From assembly GCA_964036195.1 (NCBI GenBank), contig OZ038452.1:30825785-30889784 (forward strand): a DNA stretch of 64,000 nucleotides, read 5' to 3'. A model generated the notes under the pieces. The model did no database searches and was not told where the DNA came from. It was given only the letters and a program-made list of their open reading frames with translations. Both the position numbers and the translations under genes were made by a program. Source of the DNA: Sphaerolaimus hirsutus. Its lineage: Eukaryota; Nematoda; Chromadorea; Monhysterida; Sphaerolaimidae. Shown here piece after piece: positions 44,121 to 57,044 of this stretch. The first letter of the stretch is position 1; the number at the start of each line of letters is the position of its first letter.

Positions 44121-47100
44121 GTGAGTTTTTGCAGTTACGTAACTTCACCTCCGTTGCATTCCAAATCTGTGGTTTCAAATCCAAACCCATTTTCATTTTC
44201 CAGTTACCGTATTACCGTGAAATACCCTCAGGGGGTTTATTATTTCGCCAGCAAAATTTGAGGGGGGGGATAATTCGAGGGGGATCTATTATTTCGCCAG
44301 AAATTTTGGAAATTCCCCAGACTCAGACGAAGAAAAATCAAAGAATTACATACCGTATTTCCTCGAATTACCCCCCGGGGGTGTATTTTTTTAGGGTGGA
44401 AATTTTAAGGGGGTATTTCGAGGGGGGGGGGGTATTTTTTAACCAGCTCGAAAACACCTGGGGGTATTTCGAGGGGGTATTTTTTCCCGAGCTCGTAAAC
44501 ACCTGGGGGTATTTCGATGGGGGGGGGATTTTTTCACCAGCTCGAAAACACCTGGGGGTATTTCGAGGGGAGGGGGGTATTTTTTTCCCAAGCTCGAAAA
44601 CACCTGCGGGTATTTCGAGGAAATATTTTGAGGGTATTTTTCCCCGTTTGCCCCTTTTTCTATCCCGTAAAAAAGCCTGTGCTCTATGTCCTTCAAATGG
44701 CATACGTAAAAGCGAGTACTTTTTCATTGGGCAAATGTAAACGTAAATACGATGTGACAACTGTGCTGCGCAAACACGTCGCAGATATCGACGCAGTCAC
44801 GCTGGCATTCAGTCTTCTAGCAGCCGTGTGCACGGCGGCCACGTGCGTTTTGTACGTTGTTCACGTGATCGGGGTGCATCGACTTATTGTCGATAACGAG
44901 CATCGACAATCCTTGGTGCTCAGTGTTCTTGGAGTGTTTCCGGTTTGTCGATTATGTTTTTGGGTGCTTTGATTCTTGTTGAAATATTGTGTGTGTTCTT
45001 CATCACGTTGGGAACGTAATTCCGCCGTATATACGCACGTATCGGCTTATCGCTATTGGGCTTCGCTTGCAGCCAGAGGTGTCGAAAGGGGGCGTAAAGT
45101 TGATAGATAAAAGGGCCCCTTAGGTAAAACCTCCCCTTTGAATAGTCCACCTCCCCTTTGAATAGTCCCCCTCCCCCTTTGAATAGTCCCCCGTCAACAA
45201 AGTCTGACAAAAAGATAAGTCCCCTGGGGAAATATACGAGGGAATGCGTAATATGTTTGAAAATCATTGCAGTTTGTGAGTATCTCATCTGTAATTGGCG
45301 TCTTTGCTCCAACGTCTCTGCACCTGATGGCAGTGTTTAATCCGGCGTGAGTTTTTTAATGTTTCTAAAGCATGGGCAGGGTCTGATTCTGCAACTGACG
45401 AGATGGGTCAAACTGACGAGAATACACATAATCGGAATCACTTATCATCTTGAATGCTCAGCGAATGCAGAAAAACATAAGATTTGGATACATAATTGAC
45501 ACTTTGAGTGCTTTGACCGCTGGTGCTGGTTCCGCAAGTTGCAAAGTGTCAAGTTAAAAGTCAAGAGCTAGAGTTAAGTACTTGTCCACTTGTGGGACTA
45601 GCCCCAGAGCTCTGCCGCCGTTTACAACACTACTGAAAGAAGAATGTGTTTGATGGTGGCGCTGTATTGCCGATTCATGTTCATATTTTCGCTTTTTAAC
45701 AAGTATGGCTATAGCAATAAACCACTGTATACTCGGCGGACATTACACTCTACTAGTGATGGAACAGCGCCAGAAAAAAGGCGCCAGGCGCCAAGGGCGC
45801 CATGGCGCCATTCGGAAAGTGGGCGCCAAGCGCCAAGGGCGCCACAGAAAAAGGGCGCCATGGCGCCATTCGGAAAGTGGGCGCCAGGGGCGCTACGGAA
45901 AGAGGGCGCCAAGCGCCAAGTTCGCCATGGCGCCATTTGAAAAATAGGGCGCCAGGCGCCAAGGGCGCCAGAATAAATAGATGCGTACAACACCCTGTGT
46001 GTGCTAAAAATGCCTCTACAGCAGTTTAGTACATGCATTTACTTCTTAATTCTCATTCTCCAGGATTTAATTTACAAAAACAAGGCTAGTAACAGAAAAT
46101 TTTTATTTAAAATCCAAATGACAAATTCAAACACAATGGAAATTGTCATTTGACAACAATCCATTCACTTCAAATATATTTTTTCAATCAATGTTCCCTT
46201 GAAATGGAATTGGACAAATGGATTGGACATGCGAATGCGAATGCGAAAATGGACAAAAACGGAATTGCAACGATTTGAATCCATTGATTTATGATTTTGC
46301 AAGTTCGATGGTCCATCATTCTCGTCTTCTGATCGGTCAGGCACATCTTATGAACCGTTCGACGAAAGATTCCCACCCACTCAAACCCATTTTTCCGGCG
46401 AATTTAGATCATCGATGGATGTGTTGTTCATTTTTTTCATTTACACAGCGCTAACCTTGAAACCCTGCTGGCGCCTTTTTGGCGCCCTTTTAAAGCAGGG
46501 CGCCACGGAAAAAGGGCGCCAAGCGCCAAAGGCGCCATGGCGCCTTTCAGAATGTGGGCGCCAGGCGCCACAGAAATAGGGCGCCAATGGTGCCATGGCG
46601 CGGCGCCCTTTGGCGCCCTCAAATGGCGCCAGCGCCATGGCGCCATTCCATCACTACACTCTACCCTCGCACTCATTTATGTCTCACGTCTCATCTAACT
46701 TATTAACTTTTTATGAAAATCGCGTGCGTAAAAAGTCGTTGGCACGCTTCCAGCGGGAACCACGTGCGCAGGGTGTAAAGTTACGGGAGTATACATGCTC
46801 GCAGTTTCATGGCAAAATCACTGATATCATTTACTGACCTTGTTATTCACCTGGCTCATGGGCGTAAATATTTGATAAAGTCCATCAAACAACTGAATGT
46901 ACGGGCGGACAGCAAAAACGATAAAGTCAGGGTGATATTGGGATCGGGGCCCTTCAAGTGCTGCAGAAAGTGCTGCCCCAGTCTGCCTGTAACACAGTAA
47001 GTTTCGTGTCATTTTCTTCTTTTTTTAGCCACAAATTTGATTTGAATAATTTTTTGAGGGGTTTGTTACACGGACCCCACGGTATGCAGTGTTCTGAAAG

Positions 47101-50100
47101 AAACACTATCATGACGTCATCGGTTATTAGTATGATACATGTTCCTATAATACAAAAAATTTAAAACTTTTCTGCAACAATAATGCTTTTTTATTTTTTA
47201 AATATTTTTTTGAAGTCTGTATGCGCCAGATATCAGTGTGTCGTGTTCATGTAAACTGCTATCCGCGGAGTTTACAGCTATTAGAGATGGCACTTTAATA
47301 TAATATACCGTATTTGCTTGAATAATCCACCTGGGGGATTATTATTTCGTCGGACGTTTTTGAGGGGGGAATTATTATTTCGTCAAAATTTTCAACCATG
47401 ATTCTATCAACTCATTCGATGAAATATGCTGTATTAACACAATAATGTGTCATTTCTGTTAAAATTGGGCACAACAAATAGATCAAATCTCTTAAGCCGG
47501 AATTAGAGCTCAGCGTCGATTCGACGTGAAATGACGACGTGAAATGACGTCGTGAAATTAATTACACGAGTGTGGATAAAATTGTAGACCCGTAGCATGA
47601 TCCACACTCGTGTAATTAATTTCACGACGTCATTTCACGTCGTCATTTCACGTCGAATCGACGCTGAGCTCTAATTCCGGCTTTAAGGGGGGAATTATTC
47701 AAGGGGGCGAATCAATTTTTCCCCACTCGTCTTACAGGGGGGGGGGGGGGATTATTCAAGGGGGGGACTATTCTAGCAAATACGTTAGGTAAGCCAATAT
47801 CCTTCCAAATGCTTCTGATCTTAACGTAAGCATATTCTAAGCATAAATATTGTGCCTGCGCACACTAGTTTTCACCGAAATTTGGATAACTCATAAATCA
47901 GTTTTGAACGCATTTGAGTTTTCTAGAATGAATTTCCGTCAACTACCGTTATGCATTCCGTTTTATTTTTTTTTGCTTTCGGTGATTACAGCTGATCTTT
48001 ATCTAAAATTTTGCAGAAAAAGTCTTCGATTTTTGGAGGCTTCAGTGTCGCAAAGTGTCGCCCTGCAAGCCGTGATTTCTCTATGTGCATTTATTGTTTT
48101 TCTAAATGGGTCGCCTGATGTAAACATTGGTTCGTTCTTTTCTATTTACCGTACTTCCTCGAAATACTCCCAGGGGCTTATTTCTTAGTGTGTAAATTTT
48201 ATTTGTGCGGGGGGTGGTTAATCCAGGGAGGGGGTGGGGTTTCGAGGGGGTTTATTATTTCGGCCGAATTTTTGAACCCCCAGTACTCCTTATTCGTTGT
48301 TTGAGATGTACGCAGACGTAGAAAGTGCAACAATAACCGACATCTATTGGCTTACAAATTTATGACTAAATATTTATGTAGATGGTATAAGCCCTGTCCT
48401 AACGGAGCCAGTCATTGTTTTGTAAATGTTTCCGTGTATTCTGCGTTACACAAATCATAAACGACACTTTTTGGCAAGTACATTCTCTTTACAGTCATTT
48501 TGGGTGGGGGTATTTCGAGGAGGGTAAAATCGAATAAATACGGTACTTAGTTTTATTGGAAAAACTGCCGACGAATAGGCGCCGGCACGGGCTTACTTCG
48601 TAAACTGATATTATTCTGAAATAGGGATGGAAAAACGTTTTTTCAACGACCCCTTATTTATAAAACCGTTTTTTAAAAGCTCCCAGATATGATTTTGGCA
48701 TTCAAGTTGTGATATCTGTCGAAAATATACATTCTTATGTCGACTCTAGGGATGGCCAAAAAAGTTTTTTTTTCAATGATAGGGTTTTTTATTTTTAAAA
48801 ACAGGGTTTTATTTTAAAATAAAACCGTTTTTTCAAAATCTCCCAGATATGATCATGAGTCAATATATACAGGTAAATCAGACAGGTGACAGTACTTTGT
48901 GATGTTATATATAGCCATAGAATGGCTGTAGTGTCATGGGATAGCATTTTAAGTGATGATTTCTGTCAAAAATATTTGTTTTATGTCGACTTATTACGGA
49001 TATCGCCTTTTGTCAAACATTCGTGACTTCAAATGAAGTTGGGTATGGAAAAGTGCCTCAACAAGGATATAAGAGCAGGCTAACACATTGGCAGTGGTGT
49101 TTCATACTGCACAAGTGTGTAGGGGCACATTGGCTGTATATTATATACTACACTTGCACATCATGGCTTATTATGAGATATAGCACAAACAAATGAAAGC
49201 TTTTACACTAAAAATGCCTCAAAACCAATGAAAACCACCACAAATGGTAAAGTATGAGTAAAATTGCGCGTCTGCGCCCAAAAAAAAATGCAAAATACCT
49301 TGTGCTTAGTACTACAAATTTTGGCCAAGGTTTTACAAAAAAACGGTTTTGATGGTCAGGTTTTTTTAAAAATAAAACTTTTTTTTTTTAAACGTTTGAA
49401 AAAACCCTTGGCCATCCCTAGTTGACTCATTGCGTATATCGCATTTTGTCAACTGTTCGGGATCGGGACTTCAAGTGGAGTTGTGCATGGAACATTGCTT
49501 AAATATTGCCAGTGATGTTTCACACTGTGGAAGTATGTTGGAGCACATTGGCTGGATAAGGTAATTACCACTAGGGTGTCAAATTTCCGTTTCCGTTTTC
49601 CGTTTCCGCCTTTCCGCAGGAAAATTTTTTACCTTTCCGTTTTCCGTTTTCCGGCAGCTGAAAAATTTTTACCTTTCCGTTTTCCGTTTTCCGGCAGCTG
49701 AAAATTTTTTACCTTTCCGTTTCCGTTTTACCAGGCCATTTTTCCATTTTCTGGCTCGATTTTCAGTTTTCTTTCATTTTTCCATTGTTTTTCCAATCTG
49801 TATTTATCTTCAATTGGCTCATCCCATTGTGTTGTTTTTGTCTCTTGGAGCAGCATTGACAACTGGGATTTCAGGATCAGTGAAACAGGTGCTGTGAACC
49901 CAATTGGGTCATATGCATAGGTGGCGCAAGGTCCCAATTTGTGCTTGTGACATTCACAATCACATTGGCCAAAATTTGACCTTGTGCACTTTTTACTAGG
50001 TAAACATAGGTATTTCTGCTTGTGACACAGAAAATTCCGCTTGTGACATTCACAAGCGCCCAAGCACTTACGCCGCCTATGGTCATATGCTGACACCAAT

Positions 50101-53100
50101 AATTTATTCAAGTTTCATCTGGTTGGTGTTGTGATGCTGTCAATTTGCAATTTTGGTGTTGATATTGCCAGCATGTCCGTTTGGTGATTTTATTTCATGC
50201 CCATTACTGCAACAATTTTATTCACCTTTGGACTCCTGTCATTTTCTGCTATTTCATTCATGACTGATCTGGAGTTTGACAGCTATTCCCTCATGTTCAT
50301 AGAACATTGGTTAAATAAAGCTTTGACTTTGTAATATAGTTCTAAAGCTTCAACTTCATTCGTGACACTCATGATGAAGTTATCGACGTAAATGTTGTTT
50401 ATTGTGCTGACCGTTGGTAATTTAATCAAAAATGGTCAGGACATCTCCCATGAGTCAACTATGGGTGTTCAGGGCACCCAGTATTGTTTTGTGTTTGAGT
50501 TTTATGTATTTTATAAGTTTTATGTTTTCTGAAGGTTTATTGAGAAATTTTAGATAAAAAGTCAAATATGTTTAAGTTAGGTTTATGATTTCGATATTAG
50601 GCTCATTCAACTCGCAATTTTCCGCTGATCAAGAAAATATATAGGTTTATATGTTTATCTGTAGCCATTACCAAACCACTCATAATTTATTTATTTCTTA
50701 ATTAAATTTATATCAAGTTTGCATTGCACTGCACAATTCAAGCACAATATTTATCCAACATTTGTTCATTTTTAGGCTCTGCGCTAAGGCCCAATCATTT
50801 TCTATAAAGCACAGCTGCATTATTAGCCCAGTTTCATAAAGTAGCTAGCTGGTTCAACAGTTGCATTTTCTCCATTTATTTGGTGTTAGTTCCTTTTTTA
50901 GGTGTTGAGTTCCCATTTGTAAAAGTGTCAAATTGATAACTTCAAATAGAAAAGTTTCATATATCAAATATATCCTAAATTTCACGCTCTATTGCATAGT
51001 AACAATCATTTTTGCCAAAAGTTATCCTATCACATGTTATAAATTATTTAAGATGAGTTTCTTCTATTTATCCCTGAAAATTCTATTTCTCCAATTATAA
51101 GAGCAGTTTAATCATCGTATTGAGTTATTTCTAAGTGAGCTATAATAGAGTGACTATTTATTTATCATTTATTTCATGCTCAATTGAAATTTATGTTTAA
51201 TTTATTGAATGCTTTAAGTAGCTTTTTGGCGTGATTTTGAAGCTTGCCAACATTAGGTAGAAGCTCTGAAACTTTCAACAGGAAGTTCTTGACAAATTGT
51301 TAGGCCCAATTTGCTAAGTGGATTCTCGCTTTGTGCCACTAAATTAATAGTTTTCACTTTAGGCAAATTTGTACTTCCCCCAGTACCTACAGCAGGGACG
51401 TATCCAGGATTTTTGAGCGGGGGGGGCTGCTTGTTTACGGAACCCGGCGAACGGGGGGGGCTCAGCCCCCCCCCCTAAAATTTTCCCTATATAGGGATGG
51501 AAAGGCGTTTTGGCGGTGGCGCCATACAAAGGCGCCACGCCATGGCGCTATTGGCGTTGGCGCCAGCGCCAGGAACCGCTTTATATGTATGTAAATATGC
51601 ATACATATGCAGCGAAAGTTGCAGAAATAAATTCATTTCCAAGCATATTGGTTTACACGGACCGATCCGTTGAAAATACTATGTATGGGGAAGAAATTGC
51701 GCGCTTGCGCGCAAAATTTTTAAGAAACACCGAATAATATACAGTAAAAGTTGCATTCTCCGGGACTTTTTAGGTCTCACCCCGGGAAGGGGGGGGGGCT
51801 GCAGCCCCCCCCGCCCCCCCCCTGGATACGTCCTTGACCTACAGTAAGTAGTGAATACTACACCACTGTTATATTTAGCTGCAATACTAAGTAGAATGTG
51901 CATTTATTTACTATTTTATTCACATTATTATTGTAGGGTGTTTTTCAATACATTTTCTCCTCTCCCAGTCCATTTTCAGTTTTTCAATTCAGTCTGCCAC
52001 TCTGTTTCTGTGTGAAGGAAGTTTGCTAGAGAGTTAGTAAATAAAATCAGTTCTCCAGAATGAGATTCTGTGATCCAAATCTGTCCTGTGTGCTCTGAAA
52101 TTTCTCCTTTGTCATTGAGAAATCAGTTTTAATGCCCAAAATAACCGATCAACCCCCTACACTTGCAAAACTGTTCTAACTGCTGCTAAAACTAGACTTT
52201 GGTGAATTGCCCAGTCTAGTGGACATCCAAACCATCGAGGCCATCAACAGCACCACGGTCAACACATTTATTATCATCGCCAACTGGTTTCGTTCCCCTT
52301 CATTGTCTTCATATTCATTCATGTTGTTTATTGTCACATTTAAATGGTATTTTATGACTGCTCCCAAAATTGCTGGGCTGCAGACAAGTCCAAACAGTAC
52401 GCGTTTAAAAGGAAGTACTATTAAGTTATTTTCAGTTACTGGTTTTGAGGCCAGAAAAATTGTGTGTAGTCTCTAGCTTGGTCATCCAATCCTATTTGCA
52501 AAAATGCTTTTTCAATATCGGCAATTAATGCTAGATTGCCTGCCCTGAACATCAGGAGTAGGCCCAGTGCTAATGGTGTTGTAATTGGTCCTCTAAAAAT
52601 ACACTCGTTGAAACTGGGCTTACCTGCCGACCCATCATACACGATTCTGCTTGATGTTGATTAGCCCGGCATGATGACTGGCTGGTGTGGCAGGTAATGA
52701 ATCCCCTTGTTGTCTGTTTTGTCGTCACAGATCTCAATTATTCCCTTTTCTAGTTGGTTGTCCAAAACTTTCCGGTATTGTTTGAATAAGTTTGGATCTT
52801 TGTTGAATCTTCTTATGTACTTTTAATTTAGCCAAGGCTTCTGCTTTTCCCGTGGGCAGGTCACTGATACTCTCTTTATACGGCCAGTCAATATAGTATT
52901 GTTTGTTGTTGTCATTGAATTTTATGCTATTTATTATCATCTCCTCTGCAATGTCGTGATTCCCACTGCTTCTAGACTGTGAAATTGTCGTAGTGTTTCC
53001 TTTCCTATGGCCACTATGACTACTTTTTGATGATTTTTTGTTGGTTCAGTTAAGCTTGAACTACAAGTGAAGTTACAGGCATGATCCATAGTTGCAGAAT

Positions 53101-56100
53101 GTACAGCTACCACAATCAAAGCCAAACAGGCAAACCTGCATGCAGGTTTTCCTTCTGCAAATTTGTCTATTACCGTGCTAATTTCACTTTATTTTTTCCG
53201 TTTCCGTGAAAATTTTGCTTTCTGTTTTCCGTTTTCCGGCATTTCATTTTTCCGTTTTCCGTTTTCAGGCTGACAATTTTTTTTTACCTTTCTGTTTTCC
53301 GTTTTCCGCTGAGTGAAATTTTTTTACCTTTCCGTTTTCCGTTTTCCAGCAGAAATTTTTTTTTTACCTTTCCGTTTTCCGTTTTCTGTAAAGTGAAAAA
53401 AATTTACCTTTCCGTTTTCCGTTTTCCGTAAAAAATTTTTTGACACCCTAATTACCACCCTAACGGGGAGGGCCTAAATAGCACGTAAACAGCTTGGCGT
53501 CTGGACCCAGATGGCATGGATTTCTCACCGTTTGGCATCTAGACCCGCTTGGCATCTATCCTATGCTAAATGCTAAGCGGACTGTGGCGTAGATGCCAAA
53601 CGGGCGGGTAGGGTCAGATACCAAACGGGTGCCAGATGTAGAGAAATTAAGATTTTAGTGCACAAAATTTTTATGAAAATCGAACTGTCAATTTTTACGA
53701 TTTTAAATGCACAAAATAAAATACTTATGATATTTATTTATGCAATTACATGCGCCTGATATTTGTTTATGCAATCGAGACCGCAAGTCGAGACCGCATG
53801 GCATGTGCTGGCATCAAAACCAATGAAAACCGCCGCCAATCGGAATGTGCATTGCGCGCAAAAAATTGCGAAATACCCAGAGTTGTTAAAAGTACCAAAC
53901 TTTTTTCAAAGTATACGTAAACGTAAAGTATTTATTTTTTACTCATCCCTTGAGTACAGAAAACGTAAAGTAAATTTTTTTTTACTTTTACTCATGATTA
54001 AACGTGAGTAAACGTACTTTTCCCCGCAGCGCAGAAAACGTAAACATGAGTACTATTGAAAAATGTCGCCAAAATTTTCGAGAAATGTCGCTCAAAATCA
54101 CTCATTTTCCTCACTTTTTGCCTGTTTTATGCAATTTTTGACTATATATTTGATTCTATACCCATTTTCAACTAGTTTCCCATATTTTTAGCACATTTTC
54201 TCCCTTTTTCCCTTCTATCCCTTTGAAAACCTATATAAAAGACAATCTTAAATACGTTTTCTGTACTCGATTACTTTCAAAAAGTATACGTAAAAGGGAG
54301 TACCAAATTTTTTTTCGGAGGAAACGTAAACGTATTTACTCTGTACTCGAGTATACGTATTTATCGAGTAAAAGTAAATACGTTTTAACAACTATGGAAT
54401 ATTTACCTAGTGCTCGAGTACTAATTTTCTTGGCTGAGGTTTAAAAAAATGGTTTCGATGGTTGCATTTAAAAAACGTTGTTTTTAAAAACCTTTGACCA
54501 GTCATCCCTATTTTGGAAATTGACAAATTTGGAAACTGTTTTGACAAATTTACCAATTTATTTATGCAGATGCATTCATATTTCAGGATTGGCTGTTTCA
54601 ATCATCAATGTTTTTTCATCTTTATCCGCTATGGCTGCGTGCTTTGCCCTTGTGGATATGACCAATCCAGTGAGTAAGCTGAATACAGAATTTTGTCAGA
54701 AGTTGTTGAGGGGACTTTATTCAAGGGGGGTTACTCGAGGGGAGTAACTTGAGCAATGAAATCAATGCTAGTGAACAGCAGTTGCAAAAGAATGCGTGTT
54801 TTTCAATGTAATGAAAACGTTGTTAAAACATGTGTCGTTGTCGTTCCCATCCATCAGAGAAGGGAGATTTTTTCGAGGGGAAATTTTTGACCTCGTGGCC
54901 AACAGAGGGAGTTATTCGAGGATATATGGTAGACATAAGTAGTCAGGGCCAGCTCCGCTACCTGTAAAATGTCAAATACCGTATTTCCTCGAAATACCCC
55001 CCCCCTCGAAATACCCCCCCTCGAAATACCCCCCCCCAAATTTAGTGTATAGAGAACGTAAATGACAAAGGCTGCGGTTTGTCATCCGGGCAATGCAGAA
55101 CACACGTTAAAAACGATGACTCTGTTATGTGAGAACAGTGTTTGTACGTCTACACACTTATACCGTATTACCTCGAATTATCCCCCCCTTGAATTAACCC
55201 CCCCCCCCTCGAAATACCCCCCCTAAATTTCGGCTGAGGAAATAATAAACCCCCCCCCCCTCGAAATACCCCCCTAAAATTGAGTGTAACGTGAACGTAC
55301 ATGACAAATACCGCAGTTTTTGATCTGTACTATGCAGAACACATGTATAACTGATGATTAAGTGACGTTAGGGAAGGGTTTTTGTGTATATACAGTCATA
55401 TATGCCTATAAACACTTATAATAACTTTTTGTGTATATACAATATAAATCTATGTGATTGTTCGATTTTTCTACGTCTGCGTATGGGGAATTTCCGAAAA
55501 TCTCTGGCGAAATAATAGACCCCCCTCGAATAAACCCCCCCTCGAATTATCCCCCCCTCAAATTTTGCTGGCGAAATAATAAACCCCCTGGGGGTATTTC
55601 GAGGTAATACGGTAAATGTCTTTAGAGTCTTATAAATGGCGATTTTTGTTGCATTTTTCGACGTCTGCCTACGTTTCAGACAACATTTTAGTACTGGGAT
55701 TTCAAAAAATTTCTGGCGAAATAATAACCCCCCCTCGAAATACCCCCCCCCCCCTTGTTCAACCCCCCTCAAACCCCTCTCACTCTGAAAAAAATAAACC
55801 CCCCGGGGGAAATTTCGAGGAAATACGGTACCTTGTTTGAAAGTTTTACCTCACTCACATTTTCAATGCTACTCTCAACCTAACTTTTATTATCACAGAT
55901 CATCCACAAGAATTTCAAAGTGCCAACTATTTTGACATTTATCCAGCTAATGATAATTTTCGTGAACTTGCAAGGCGCCGTTACTGGGCTGCTGGCATTT
56001 GTTGGAGTGATAAAAGGGACCAAATTACTCACCCCTCAAATGCATGCTATTTGTGAGTTTGAAATTTTGGTCATTTCTGATTTCTAGTGCAAATTTTTTA

Positions 56101-57004
56101 TCTGTGAGGGACTGTTTGTGGTGCGAGGGACAACAGGGGCCAGGTGCCGGTTCCGCAAGTGGAAAAGTTAAGAGTTAAAACTTAAGAGTTGAGTAAAATG
56201 ACAAATGATAAGTTAAGAGTAAAGTTAAAAGTTAAGAGTTGAGTAAAATCATTCGTCGTTTTACTCAACTCTTAACTCTTAACTTTTCTCATAACTTGTC
56301 GTTTGTCATTTTACTCAACTCTTAAGTTTTAACTCTTAACTTTTCCACTTGCGGAACTGGCCCCTGTTCCGCAAGTGGAAGAGTTAAGAGTTAAAACTTA
56401 AGAGTTGAGTAAAATGACATATTACAAGTTATGAGTAAAGTTAAGAGTTGAGTAAAACGACAAATGATTTTACTCAACTCTTAACTTTTAACTTTACTCT
56501 TAACTTATCATTTTACTCAACTCTTAACTTTTCCACTTGCGGAACCGGCACCAGTCCCGCATCCTGTAAAAAGTCGTGAAAGTGTAAAATGTGCTAACAA
56601 ATTTGCCAAGTGTCCGAGAATTTTTTTGCCATTTTTCTTACCAAACATGGATTAAAATAACTTGGGGTGGGGTATTTAAGGGAAGGAATTATTATTTCGT
56701 AAAAATTTTCAAGCATGCTTCTATCAATTGGTTCCACAAAAAATGCTTTATTGACACAATTACCGTATTATTGTTCAAATTGAAAGTTTCAAATTGTCCA
56801 TATGCCTTTAGGGGGGGGGGGGTTTATCTAGGGGCATCATTTTTTAATCACTCATCTTACAGGAGGCAATCATTCAAAACTGAGCAGAGGTCTCCTATGG
56901 GGGTATGGGCGGCTGCCCCCCTCCCCCCAAATCGGCCAGCTATCTATCCTAGAGGTCGCTCAGCTTTTACCTATCTATCCCGAAACAGAAATTTTATATT
57001 TATG

Positions 57005-57044
<40 letters not shown>

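Larger units (their letters stand above)
49572..53450. mobile_element. Compound hAT-like element, 3.9 kb, TSD ATTACCAC, carrying a BEL/Pao relic
   Basis: Ends TAGGGTGTCAAA / TTTGACACCCTA; exact 8-bp duplication ATTACCAC at 49564-49571 and 53451-53458. Both ends lead into minisatellites of TTTCCGTTTTCCG (49577-49735, 53190-53440). Between them lie BEL/Pao fragments and a separate hAT-like MITE. Confidence 0.85.

Noticed and set aside
43976..44740. 254-codon plus-strand ORF
   Set aside because: Only 44012-44120 is coding (OST-alpha exon 1); after the GTGAGT donor the frame runs through MITE sequence.
45709..46676. ORFs rich in Arg, Ala, Pro and Trp on both strands around 45700-46680, 22600-22900 and 39840-40200
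   Set aside because: They are translations of GGCGCC palindromic repeats in hAT-like elements.
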